Shown here piece after piece: positions 12,001-17,332 of a DNA stretch of 64,000 nucleotides (position 1 is the first letter of the stretch; each line of letters opens with the position of its first letter). Both the position numbers and the translations under genes were made by a program. The notes beneath the pieces were generated by a model, which was not told the origin of the DNA, searched no databases, and was given only the letters and a program-made list of their open reading frames with translations. Origin of the DNA: JAQIBY01 sp963676165 (GTDB taxonomy: Bacteria; Bacteroidota; Bacteroidia; Bacteroidales; ML635J-15); the NCBI GenBank assembly GCA_963676165.1, contig OY781043.1, positions 2,728,001 through 2,792,000 of the forward strand, in the 5' to 3' direction.

Positions 12001-14879
12001 CTGGTCAAACTACTAAAACAATCACTGTTCTTGTCAATGGTGACACAAAAGTTGAAATGGATGAAACATTTACTGTTGACTTGAGTGACCTTGCTGTTAA
12101 TGGTAGAGATATCACATTCTCTGACAATAGTGGTCTAGGTACAATTACCAATGACGATGCAATCACAATTGACATTACTGGTGTAAGTCAAATTGAAACA
12201 GATGCAAGTCAAACAACTTTCACTTTCGATGTGGATATGAATACTACATCAGATGCGGCAATTGTTGTTAACTATGCAACTGCTGACAATACTGCACTTG
12301 TCGCTGACGCTGATTATGACGCTGCTTCAGGCACCATAACATTCAATCCTGGAGAAACTTCTCATAGTTTTGATGTCATGGTAAATGGTGACACAAAAGT
12401 TGAGTTGGATGAACTTTTCACTGCTACAATTACAGAAAATGAGTTTAATGGACGCAATGTATCTATTGGAACGGCAACTGTCAATGGTGAAATCATCAAC
12501 GACGATGCTGCTGTAATCAGCATAGAGAATGACATAACTCTCAATGAAGGAAATCCAGTAGGAACAACAGATTTTGACTTTGTCATTAGCATGGATTATC
12601 CTTCAGATGCAATTGTCACTGTTGACTATGTTACTGCAGATGTGAGTGCAACGGCAGGAACTGACTACACAGCACTGACAACAACTACATTAACATTCAA
12701 CCCAGGTGAGGTAAGTAAGACCATTACAGTTGATGTACTTACAGATCTTATTGCAGAACCAGATGAAACATTTACATTCAGTTTTGGCACCTTAGTTGAC
12801 AATGGTCGTGCAATAACTGTTGGAGACAACAGTGCTATCGGTACAATCTGGAATGATGACTCTCCAACTGCCTTTGCTGGTGCTGATGGAAGTATTTGTC
12901 AAAACGACACCTACTCACTTGCCGATGCAACTGCAACAAACCATGATGGATTATTGTGGGAAACAAGTGGAGATGGTACCTTTACAGCTACTGACATCTT
13001 GAATCCTGTTTACACACCAGGTACGGGAGATATCGCTGCCGGAACTGTTACACTGACTTTAACAGCAAGTGGAATGGGTGTAAACATTTCAGATGCTGTT
13101 GACCAAATGGATCTTGAAATCCGTTGGGTAGAATGGGTTGGAGGAGTTTCTTCTGACTGGCACGATCCGGATAACTGGTGCGCAACTGTACCGACCATTA
13201 TTGATCAGGTATATATTCCTGCTGCAGCTGTCAATCAGCCAATCATCTCCAATAACACAGGAGAAGTCAGAGATATTACCTTGCAAGCTGGCGCAAGCTT
13301 AGGCTTTGCCAACGACCAATCACTTGAAGTGTATAACATCTTCATTAACAATGGTACAATCAATGCTGGGTCAGGTGCAGAAAGCATCATCTTCAGAGGT
13401 GAAAATTGTGAATTCACTTCAGGAGGATCAACAATTAACAACATCGAGATTGATGAAGACGATGTTGATGCCAATCTTACAATTCAAGACAACCTAAACA
13501 TTGCAGGGGACATTAATTTTGAAGGTGACTTCATGCATAATAACATGAGCATTATCTTAAATGGTACTGAAGCTCAGAATGTATCTGTTGCAAGTAGCTC
13601 AATCAACAACCTGACAGTGAACAACACCTACGCTGGAGATCATGCTGTTGTTTTACAAGCTGACTTAAGCATAACAGGTCATCTCACATTAACAGATGGT
13701 GTTATTAACACTGGTCTTTACTCACTCGCAATGGAAGATGGTTCAAGTTCAGACTTTGGTAGCATAACAAGTTTTGTTGATGGTAATATGACCAAAGCCG
13801 GTGGAACAGCCTTCACCTTCCCTACCGGAGATATCACTATGCGTGATTTCGGTGAAGGAGCAACTTCATACACTGTCTTTGCACCGTTCGGAATGACTCC
13901 TATTGCACCTACTACTGTTGCAGTTAGATATGCATACTCTAGCGATGGAATGCCACAATGGTGGTATCATGTTTGGACTCATGAAGCTCCTCTAAATCAT
14001 ACTACCGATAGAGAAAATTGGTTGGTTAGCTCAGAGGAAGATCTGCAAAATGTAACACTTTACTGGAGAGATAATGAGCATGCTGAAGGCGAATTCTGTA
14101 CTCACGGATTCTGTACTGGCAACCCTGTCGATCACAGCTTGTCCGAGATGACTGTTGCTTATTGGGATAACATTTGGAAAGATGCAGGAGGAGTTGCAGT
14201 TGCAACTGCAGCTGATGTCCATGGATCTGGAAGCATTAGTGCAACCAACACCATCCCATTCAATGGTGCAAAATCTCAAACTTACATCACATTTGCATCA
14301 AAGAGCAAAGATTCACCATTGCCTGTCGAATTATTAAACTTCGAAACAGTATGTGACGAATCTGATGTTATGCTTAACTGGACAACTGCCAGTGAAATGA
14401 ATAACGACTACTTCATTGTTGAGCGTTCAATTGATAATAAGCACTTCAAAGCAATTGCAACAATTGACGGTCAAGGCAACTCCAACACAAATACAGATTA
14501 CCAATATGCTGACTTAAAAACAGAAGAAGGCACATGGTACTACAGACTTGTTCAAGTTGATAACGATGGAAGTAGAAATATCATTGGAATGGCAGCTTCT
14601 GATTGCTACAGTCCACAAGCAGATGAGATTATTCTTGTGGAAGCTTATCCAAATCCTTTCAGAAATGAAATCCAATTACAAATCACTTCTGAAAATGAAG
14701 GTAAAGTAGAGATTGAACTTGTGGACGAAACAGGTAGAACTGTCATGAGAGAAACTCATTACAAGTCTATGGATCAAAACAGTATCAATCTTTATCCTGG
14801 AGATCTTAAACCTGCAATGTATTACCTCAAAGTTCAATTCAATGAGGAAATCCACTACATAAAACTCATCAGGCAATAA
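1..14879 (+). CDS. Giant secreted repeat adhesin (HYR / Calx-beta / T9SS sorting domain), 5' end missing
   Basis: The reading frame is open from the first base, so the true start lies upstream and more than 4,950 residues are visible. Order of domains by nucleotide: hyalin-repeat (HYR)-like Ig-fold repeats with paired cysteines to about 3440; about eight repeats of roughly 80 residues carrying QLDATGN...DNGSSDNC to about 5350, with a ninth near 5690 and further HYR repeats to about 6500; three repeats with SSDLTE...NWDTPQTVTVTG to about 7550; fifteen Calx-beta domains (each ending GTIxNDD) to about 12865; a PKD-like module; a WxxxxNW-type module near 13150; an FN3-like domain near 14340-14590; and a type A T9SS C-terminal domain from about 14640 (AYPNPF...YYLKV...IKLIRQ). 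No membrane segment is visible. It is most likely exported through T9SS and attached to the surface, where Calx-beta and HYR modules usually give Ca2+-stabilised stalks. Ligand unknown. Confidence 0.93.
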   Translation, partial: EFQPSMWNNCSGVTYTHDYTSHTPNTSLDNASFPLGSTTVTWTAVDAAGNTSTCTFTVHVQSTINPHISCNGPKWRITDTGLCTYDISGTEFDVSTTTSGATLSYQINGGSSVASSTLNGVTLNNGTNTLLWTATDGSSNTSTCSFNIYVYDDENPVPSCPEDITTYLDASGCTKAYSSIGVTPPTATDNCTSAGNLVISNDAETELELGTTTITWSIRDERGNYAYCTQDITVVDDINPTIDCPATAYYREFDNTEVDYYTVIGDEMRPDVDDNCTVDTYTNSVNAGSYLNGETFAYGTHQVTWTATDNSGNTEDCIIDIIVVESFEPLIECVEDDTRYTDLDACNYTVVGDEFDATNIGDFIHPTFAMTHDYATAPLNTTLAGAEFPTGTHTITWTGTQTINGTVYTTSCSFDITVIDDQDPVIDANPDDLTFNVEPGTCHYYHELDPISASDNCSGFTITNTAPVDNYYDKGNTVVRWYVEDADGNVIHYDQTITVVDNEGPVISNCPSNPAAATATGSGCQASVSWTAPTAVDACSGIANFTSNYSPGDLFDIGTTTVTYTATDNEGNVSTCSFDVTVLDESPTITCVTNQSANTNSGHCSYQVMGNEFDPTAFDDNCSVSSVEYSYFDGTTTQTGLNTLSGVVIPKPVSGIVTITWTITDNNSNETSCNFDLTITDDENPVLTVPADQTRPTDTNQDYYTASGSEFDIATESDNCGITTYYYNGTEIDPATLDGEQFPVGENTITWVTEDAAGNQSTGSFILIVKDEEAPRLLTAESGITVPNDLGDCGAIVNYTEPTFIDNVTAGVDLSITVVPSSSSSGNHFDLGTTPVMYTVVDTSGNIFNYYFDVTVYDDEDPTITCPVGSPFSRETDDGYDTYTTIGTEFDPSDFDDNCSATISNDYNGLSSLAGASFPMGTTTVTWTAIDDEGNTATCSIDVVIDDIIEPTISNCPPATVAADADLGNCYYEIMSSDYDPYGFTDNDELDKLTYSINGAAEVGTDLSTSLVGAQIAVGTTAEPTTTVVWKLYDVSGNFTSCTTVFTISDTQDPTITCPGNKTKDTDSGVGYYTVTALDNWDPIATDNCGIDKITYTINAGSEVGTDASTTLEGVQFSIGTNTVVWTAYDIHENSSNCSFTVTIEDNEAPDMTCNPITIELDATGSYTLDAADIANIGSGTTDPSGIDTLTVSPDDFNCYDVGTNTVTLTATDNYGNIGTCTATITVEDNIAPTALCNDLTIQLDAFGTAVITASQLNNGSSDNCSISTISADQTTFDCTDVGENSVTLTVTDVNGNSSTCTSTVTVQDLQSPTAVCQNIVRYLDATGNISITGSDIDNGSYDNCSNLTLTPSITAFDCTNIGNNNVTLTVTDAGGNTDNCSATVTILDTLPPVIICQDITIQLDATGNASITVDDIDNGSSDNCGINSRSLDVYDFTCADVGENTVTLTVEDVNGNSATCTSTVTVEDIPATAICQDITVQLDATGNANIVAADIDNGSSDACGAVSLAINKSAFTCADVGANTVTLTVTDVNSNTSTCTSTVTIEDNVAPNMICQDLTIQLDATGNASITPEAVDNGSSDACGIANLALDKSAFTCSDLGENTVTLTGTDVNGNTANCTATITVQDNINPVAVAQDITVSLDASGNITITGNDIDNGSSDNCSISTYTALPSSFDCEDIGANTVTLTVTDPAGNTDATTCTVTIEDNTNPTAICQNISVNLDATGNASITANDINNGSSDACGIQTLAIDVTSFDCSDLGANTVTLTVTDVNGNSSQCTATVTILDVTDPDITCAVSGNQAVTTDTDVCTYTHPDASWDAGATDECTTISSLTYTVSGATSAVTAPNTSLNGQVFEKGTTTVTWTAEDGSGNTSQCSFTVTVADDQNPNAICQNFTAYVDINGDVTINPTDIDNGSNDNCTNISLMISKGSSPTAWNTSLDYDCSELGSSTINLQVRDDASNISTCSSTLTILDNIAPTHDNLDDRVVTTDADECTYTHNNDDWNVFDNCDASPTITYTLSGATTTITLPNTTLNGQVFEQGTTTVSWSAEDASGNTSTTEFDIIVNDEQDPTISCPADITQNVASTGASSTSVTGIPNPTYDDNCSVTQVTWIMTGATTGSETTAGYHHVNSGTFNVGTTTITYTAYDAAGNTQTCAFEITIDALDGAIVTSPTSIETSEPDVADSFDVTLGSAPTGTVVLNVVSSDLTEATVSPATLTFNAGNWNTPQTVTVTGVNDDVDDNDQAYTVTLSINTGSTEVTSGYYNATDVIVNGNNLDDDDAGYTVSSITGHTSEDLDAQTFTVQLSTEPVADVSLTLSSSDLTEGDVTSLSTLTFTSANWDTPQTVTVTGIDDDIVDGDVAYQINLSNASSTDPKYDGLFATNVAVVNDDNDNAGFTITPTSGLETTEDLGTATFDIVLNSKPATDAQNYVVVIDVVSSDLTEGTVSTDELTFTAANWDTPQTVTITGVDDAVVDGDIPYTIQLSLDAVNTTDPVYVAPLDPTDVSVTNLDNDEAVISISNETVIEGNSGTTAMTFTVSHTGAEVPDGYAVSYYSQNIAGSATTPSDFTPVGGSVSFDGTIGETETITVYINGDDMVEPNETFKLVLSFINAPGLNVVLHDTDNIGTGTITNDDNATFAINDQSITEGDAGTQTMTFTVTLSEDVEASNPITVDYTTANNTANTTDSDYVLSTGQLSFTGNAGETKTISVTINGDEKVELDETFYVNLSNIQSVGLPAPILSAITFSDDTGVGTILNDDSAEISITDVTANETHSLTTSFDFTVSMNYESDAEVTVDYATADGTALIADTDYNALGTTTLTFAAGETSKTVSVLVNGDTEVELDETFTLGLSNLVHNSRDITIADDTGLGTIVNDDSAEISIDDVSITEGDAGTSTLTFTVTHTGNSLDVPFTVDYASSDISALTSDSDYLGVSGILNFSGTTAETKTIDVTINGDLKVEMDETFEITLSNLQASGRNISIADDTGVGTIENDDTAVITIDDITHDEGDAGTVSYEFTVSMSAASDANVDFNFTSNDGTATIADSDYSTSSGSHTMTPGQTTKTITVLVNGDSKVEMTETFTVDLSDLAVNGRDITFSDASGLGTITNDDAITIDITGVSQNETDAGQTIFTFDVDMNTTSDAAIVVNYATADNSAKDGVGETENDYDAASGTITFNPGETSHSFDVMVNGDTKVELDELFTATITENEFNGRNVSIGTATVNGEIINDDAAVITISDVTANETHSSTTSFDFTVSMNYESDAEVTVDYATADGSALVADGDYNALGTTTLSFAAGETSKTVSVEVNGDTDVELNETFTLNLTNLVDNSRDITITDATGLGTIINDDSAEISIDDVSITEGDAGTSTLTFTVTHTGNSLDVPFSVDYASSDDSALTSDSDYVGVSGTLNFSGTTAETKTIDVTINGDLKVEMDETFNITLSNLQASGRNISIADDTGVGTIENDDAAVITIDDITHDEGDAGPVSYEFTVSMSAASDADVDFNFTSNDATATIADSDYSTSSGSHTMTPGQTTKTITVLVNGDTQVEPDETFTVDLSDLAVNGRDITFSDDSGLGTITNDDQADVNVSSVSQVETDAGQTAFVFTVTLTDPSAATTTVNYATSDGTATIADSDYAAASGELTFAPGDTEETFTVLVNGDTKVELDETFTVTLSDLVQGGLEVYMGTPTGTGTILNDDEAEITISDVTANETHSSTTSFDFTVSMNYESDAEVTVDYATADGTALVADGDYNALATNTLTFAAGETSKTVSVLVNGDTDVELDETFTLGLSNLVNNSRDITITDDTGLGTIVNDDSAEISIDDVSITEGDAGTSTLTFTVTHTGNSLDVPFTVDYASSDISALTSDSDYVGVSGTLNFSGTTAETQTIDVTINGDLKVEMDETFNITLSNLQASGRNISIADDTGVGTIENDDAAVITIDDITHDEGDAGTVSYEFTVSMSAASDADVDFNFTSNDATATIADSDYSTSSGSHTMTPGQTTKTITVLVNGDTKVEMDETFTVDLSDLAVNGRDITFSDNSGLGTITNDDAITIDITGVSQIETDASQTTFTFDVDMNTTSDAAIVVNYATADNTALVADADYDAASGTITFNPGETSHSFDVMVNGDTKVELDELFTATITENEFNGRNVSIGTATVNGEIINDDAAVISIENDITLNEGNPVGTTDFDFVISMDYPSDAIVTVDYVTADVSATAGTDYTALTTTTLTFNPGEVSKTITVDVLTDLIAEPDETFTFSFGTLVDNGRAITVGDNSAIGTIWNDDSPTAFAGADGSICQNDTYSLADATATNHDGLLWETSGDGTFTATDILNPVYTPGTGDIAAGTVTLTLTASGMGVNISDAVDQMDLEIRWVEWVGGVSSDWHDPDNWCATVPTIIDQVYIPAAAVNQPIISNNTGEVRDITLQAGASLGFANDQSLEVYNIFINNGTINAGSGAESIIFRGENCEFTSGGSTINNIEIDEDDVDANLTIQDNLNIAGDINFEGDFMHNNMSIILNGTEAQNVSVASSSINNLTVNNTYAGDHAVVLQADLSITGHLTLTDGVINTGLYSLAMEDGSSSDFGSITSFVDGNMTKAGGTAFTFPTGDITMRDFGEGATSYTVFAPFGMTPIAPTTVAVRYAYSSDGMPQWWYHVWTHEAPLNHTTDRENWLVSSEEDLQNVTLYWRDNEHAEGEFCTHGFCTGNPVDHSLSEMTVAYWDNIWKDAGGVAVATAADVHGSGSISATNTIPFNGAKSQTYITFASKSKDSPLPVELLNFETVCDESDVMLNWTTASEMNNDYFIVERSIDNKHFKAIATIDGQGNSNTNTDYQYADLKTEEGTWYYRLVQVDNDGSRNIIGMAASDCYSPQADEIILVEAYPNPFRNEIQLQITSENEGKVEIELVDETGRTVMRETHYKSMDQNSINLYPGDLKPAMYYLKVQFNEEIHYIKLIRQ
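8295..12510 (+). repeat. Three tandem ~1.4-kb super-repeats of four Calx-beta domains
   Basis: Inside the giant adhesin, four different Calx-beta domains (A: DVTANETHS; B: DVSITEGDAGTS; C: DITHDEGDAG; D: GVSQ-ETDA) recur in the same order three times. The motif encoding DVTANET begins at about 8311, 9724 and 11125, giving periods of 1413 and 1401 bp (471 and 467 codons). Copies of one domain type resemble each other far more than neighbouring domains do, down to long shared nucleotide blocks. This indicates duplication of a four-domain block. The D domain of unit 2 (QADVNVSSVSQVETD) is clearly different from those of units 1 and 3, so the array is mosaic. Confidence 0.9.
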
Positions 14880-14900
14880 ACTCCATGATTCCCTGAGAGA

Positions 14901-14936
14901 CTGAGGCTGTCTATTCGTAGGCAGCCTCTTTTCTTT
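14901..14936 (+). terminator. Intrinsic terminator after the adhesin gene
   Basis: A 7-bp stem, GAGGCTG at 14903 and CAGCCTC at 14922, is followed by TTTTCTTTT. It lies 23 bases after the adhesin stop codon. Confidence 0.75.
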
Positions 14937-15029
14937 TCAAATTTGACAAAATGTTAATAGTTTCTTCGTCCCAAATCACTTCTAATCTTGAAAATTCATT
15001 AATTTTGACTTTCAATTAAAACCATCAGC

Positions 15030-16796
15030 ATGAGCAATTATATTGTAAGCGCGAGAAAATACAGGCCTGACACTTTTGAATCAGTTGTTGGGCAAGAAAA
15101 TATTACCAGAACATTAAAAAATGCGATTCGACAAGAACATCTGGCACAAGCCTATTTGTTTTGCGGGCCGAGAGGAGTTGGAAAAACAACTAACGCCAGA
15201 ATTTTCGCCAAGACAATCAACTGTAGTAACCTTGACGAAGACACGAATCCATGCAATGAATGCGAATCCTGCAAAGCATTTAACGAGCAACGCTCAATGA
15301 ATATACACGAGTTAGATGCCGCATCAAACAACTCGGTTGAAGACATTCGAAACTTGATAGACCAAGTGAGGATTCCCCCTCAAATTGGAAAATACAGTGT
15401 ATATATCATCGATGAGGTTCACATGCTAAGTTCCGCAGCGTTTAATGCGTTTCTTAAAACCTTAGAAGAACCGCCAAAACACGCTGTCTTCATTTTAGCA
15501 ACAACCGAAAAACATAAAATTCTACCGACAATTCTCTCTAGATGTCAAGTATATGACTTTAATCGGATTAGCGTTAGAGACATTGTCAACAGACTGAAAT
15601 TTGTCGCTGAAGAAGAAAGCATTCAAGTGGAAGAGGAAGCCTTGCAGATTATTGCTCAAAAAGCAGACGGAGCAATGCGTGATGCACTCTCAATATTTGA
15701 CCAAATTGTTAGTTTCTCAGGTGCAAATCTCACCTATCAAGATGCAATTGACAATCTAAATGTACTGGATTACGATTATTATTTCAGATTAACAGATACA
15801 CTTCAATCGGCTGATCATTTAAACAGTTTATTGATTTTTAATGACATTTTAAGCAAAGGCTTTGAAGGTAATTATTTCATTACAGGTTTAGCTGCTCATT
15901 TAAGAGATATCTTGATTTGCAAAGATCAGAAAACAGCAGATTTACTCGAAGTAGGCGCCAGCATCAGACAAACTTATTTGGAAAAAGCTCAGGCTGCCTC
16001 GGAAGATTTTCTTATCAAATCTCTAGAAATTGCAAGTGAGTGCGATTATAAATACAAGAGCAGTCATAATAAGCGACTACATGTTGAATTAGCGCTTATT
16101 CGCATGGCAGGAATAAACAAAGTTAAAAAATCGGCTCCACAAGCTACACCTCAGCAAAACCCAGCACCTCAAAAAAATGTAGCTACTAGCCCGAAACAAC
16201 AAGAAAGCTCCCCTACTTCATCTGTGCAAAAAGAAGAAAGTACAATTTCAGATCAAAGGGAAGCATATCAAAGTCCAAAACCTCAAATTAAAAAAGAAGA
16301 GGCTCCAAAACCAAGTCCTTCTGTTGGGAAAATGCCCAAAAGCTTTTCGTTGAAAAATGACATTGGAAAGAAGGAAATTAATCCTGATGAAACGAAAGAA
16401 GAAGTTGTCAAACCAAATATTGAAGCGACTGATCAGTTTTCGGAAGAAGCCTTGCAATCAGCATGGAAAGAGATTGCTGAAAAGCACAAATCACAACCCA
16501 GAATATATCAGAATTTAATCACATACTTACCTTTTAAAAAGTCTGATCTAATCATAGAGGTTCACATGCCATCGGAAAGTTTAACTCGCTTGCTACAACA
16601 ACTTCGCATGGAGCTTCTTTTCGATCTGCAAACACGATTAAACAATGGGAAAGTTGACCTGATAATTAACACAGTAAAGAATGTCAATGAGGGCCCAAAA
16701 CGCGCATATACTGCAGAAGAAAAATATCAGGAAATGGCAGAACAAAATCCGGAATTACAAAATTTCAGACAAGCAATTGATGGAAATTTAAAATAG
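15030..16796 (+). CDS. dnaX: DNA polymerase III subunit gamma/tau (DnaX)
   Basis: Clamp-loader ATPase of the replicative polymerase, which loads the beta clamp (dnaN is also in this window). The AAA+ domain has Walker A GPRGVGKT at residues 46-53, a zinc-binding set of cysteines at 65, 75, 78 and 81, a Walker B followed by IDEVHML, and the SRC motif. A Pro/Gln/Lys-rich linker spans about residues 370-460. The C-terminal domain (about 460-588) resembles the tau/delta-binding part. Its 588 aa are normal for Bacteroidota. The start is set by the canonical MSNYIVSARKYRP opening. It is monocistronic, after the adhesin terminator, and converges on the DGR block. Confidence 0.96.
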   Translation: MSNYIVSARKYRPDTFESVVGQENITRTLKNAIRQEHLAQAYLFCGPRGVGKTTNARIFAKTINCSNLDEDTNPCNECESCKAFNEQRSMNIHELDAASNNSVEDIRNLIDQVRIPPQIGKYSVYIIDEVHMLSSAAFNAFLKTLEEPPKHAVFILATTEKHKILPTILSRCQVYDFNRISVRDIVNRLKFVAEEESIQVEEEALQIIAQKADGAMRDALSIFDQIVSFSGANLTYQDAIDNLNVLDYDYYFRLTDTLQSADHLNSLLIFNDILSKGFEGNYFITGLAAHLRDILICKDQKTADLLEVGASIRQTYLEKAQAASEDFLIKSLEIASECDYKYKSSHNKRLHVELALIRMAGINKVKKSAPQATPQQNPAPQKNVATSPKQQESSPTSSVQKEESTISDQREAYQSPKPQIKKEEAPKPSPSVGKMPKSFSLKNDIGKKEINPDETKEEVVKPNIEATDQFSEEALQSAWKEIAEKHKSQPRIYQNLITYLPFKKSDLIIEVHMPSESLTRLLQQLRMELLFDLQTRLNNGKVDLIINTVKNVNEGPKRAYTAEEKYQEMAEQNPELQNFRQAIDGNLK

Positions 16797-16877
16797 TTAT
16801 AAAAGGTTCAATCTTAACCGAGGGCATATGTTTATAGCAATGCATATTACTAATGTGTTTTCAACCTCAAACCAACA

Positions 16878-16918
16878 AAACAGCCCGTCTTTCATTTGCA
16901 TTACTTAAAGGGCTGTTT
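16878..16918. terminator. Hairpin between dnaX and the DGR template, possibly bidirectional
   Basis: A 9-bp perfect stem, AAACAGCCC at 16878-16886 and GGGCTGTTT at 16910-16918, encloses a 23-base loop with A/T-rich flanks on both sides. It sits where dnaX (plus) and the target-template transcript (minus) converge. The loop is long for a classic terminator. Confidence 0.5.
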
Positions 16919-16997
16919 ATTATTTTGATGTTTATCCTGAAAAACAGGAAAGGCATTACAATCTGTTCAATGGTGGCTATCCTGCCATACCTGTGAG

Positions 16998-17127
16998 CTC
17001 GGGAAAGAACCAAGCGAAACCCGTTATTGTTGTTACGATTATCGGGATTGTTGTTGTTGCGATTAGAAACACGGCAGTTTCCGGCATTGTTGTTCCAGCT
17101 ACCGCCCCTCAAAACACGGTTAGTCCC
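16998..17127 (-). repeat. DGR template repeat (TR)
   Basis: This non-coding copy of the 3' end of the adjacent target gene reads on the minus strand. It translates as an Asn-rich version of the FGE C terminus (GGSWNNNAGNCRVSN..., then NNNNPDNRNNNNG), the usual look of a DGR template rich in AAC/AAT codons. Aligned without gaps to 17341-17470, it has 36 adenines on the coding strand, of which 18 differ in the variable copy (11 A to G, 7 A to T). None of the 94 non-adenine positions differ. Mismatches resume immediately outside both ends, which fixes the boundaries. The adenine-free run GGGTTTCGCTTGGTTCTTTC near the 3' end is identical in both copies and fits an initiation-of-homology element. 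In DGRs this RNA is copied by an error-prone reverse transcriptase. Confidence 0.93.
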
Positions 17128-17135
17128 CACGACTG

Positions 17136-17276
17136 TTATGCCTGATAACTACATATCAATTTCTTACGCATCTTTTTCATTTGTGCGTATTCAATAAATG
17201 CAATTAATGGTAAAACATGCCTTGAAAATTCTTTCTGTGTCCACGTTCCGGATTTTAGGAAATATTCATATTCGCT
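17136..17276 (-). pseudogene. 46-codon open frame between target and template, unidentified remnant
   Basis: Reading minus from just after an in-frame TGA at 17277-17279 to a TAA at 17136-17138, the frame encodes SEYEYFLKSGTWTQ, continues through a hydrophobic HVLPLIAFIEYAQ stretch and ends in a basic KKMRKKL segment. There is no ATG near its beginning, so it looks like the 3' end of a truncated gene rather than an intact one. I cannot assign a family. Its place between variable region and template is where DGR accessory genes such as avd often lie, but it is too short to be called one. Confidence 0.3.
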
Positions 17277-17332
17277 TCATTCCATTACACTCATAATGCT
17301 CTTCATTAATAAAACCCGTTAACTCACAGGTC

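Noticed and set aside
8295..12510. CRISPR array or transposon-like tandem repeats
   Set aside because: The repeats are coding, 1.4 kb long and in frame; they are Calx-beta domain duplications.
933..14876. Numerous antisense and frame-shifted short frames within the adhesin gene
   Set aside because: They are shadows of a long repetitive gene with biased codons, without starts, promoters or recognisable products.
16867..17130. 87-codon minus-strand frame with FGE-like, Asn-rich N terminus
   Set aside because: It is the DGR template read in frame. The Asn-rich codons and lack of the rest of an FGE domain show it is a non-coding copy, and the residues past the template are arbitrary.
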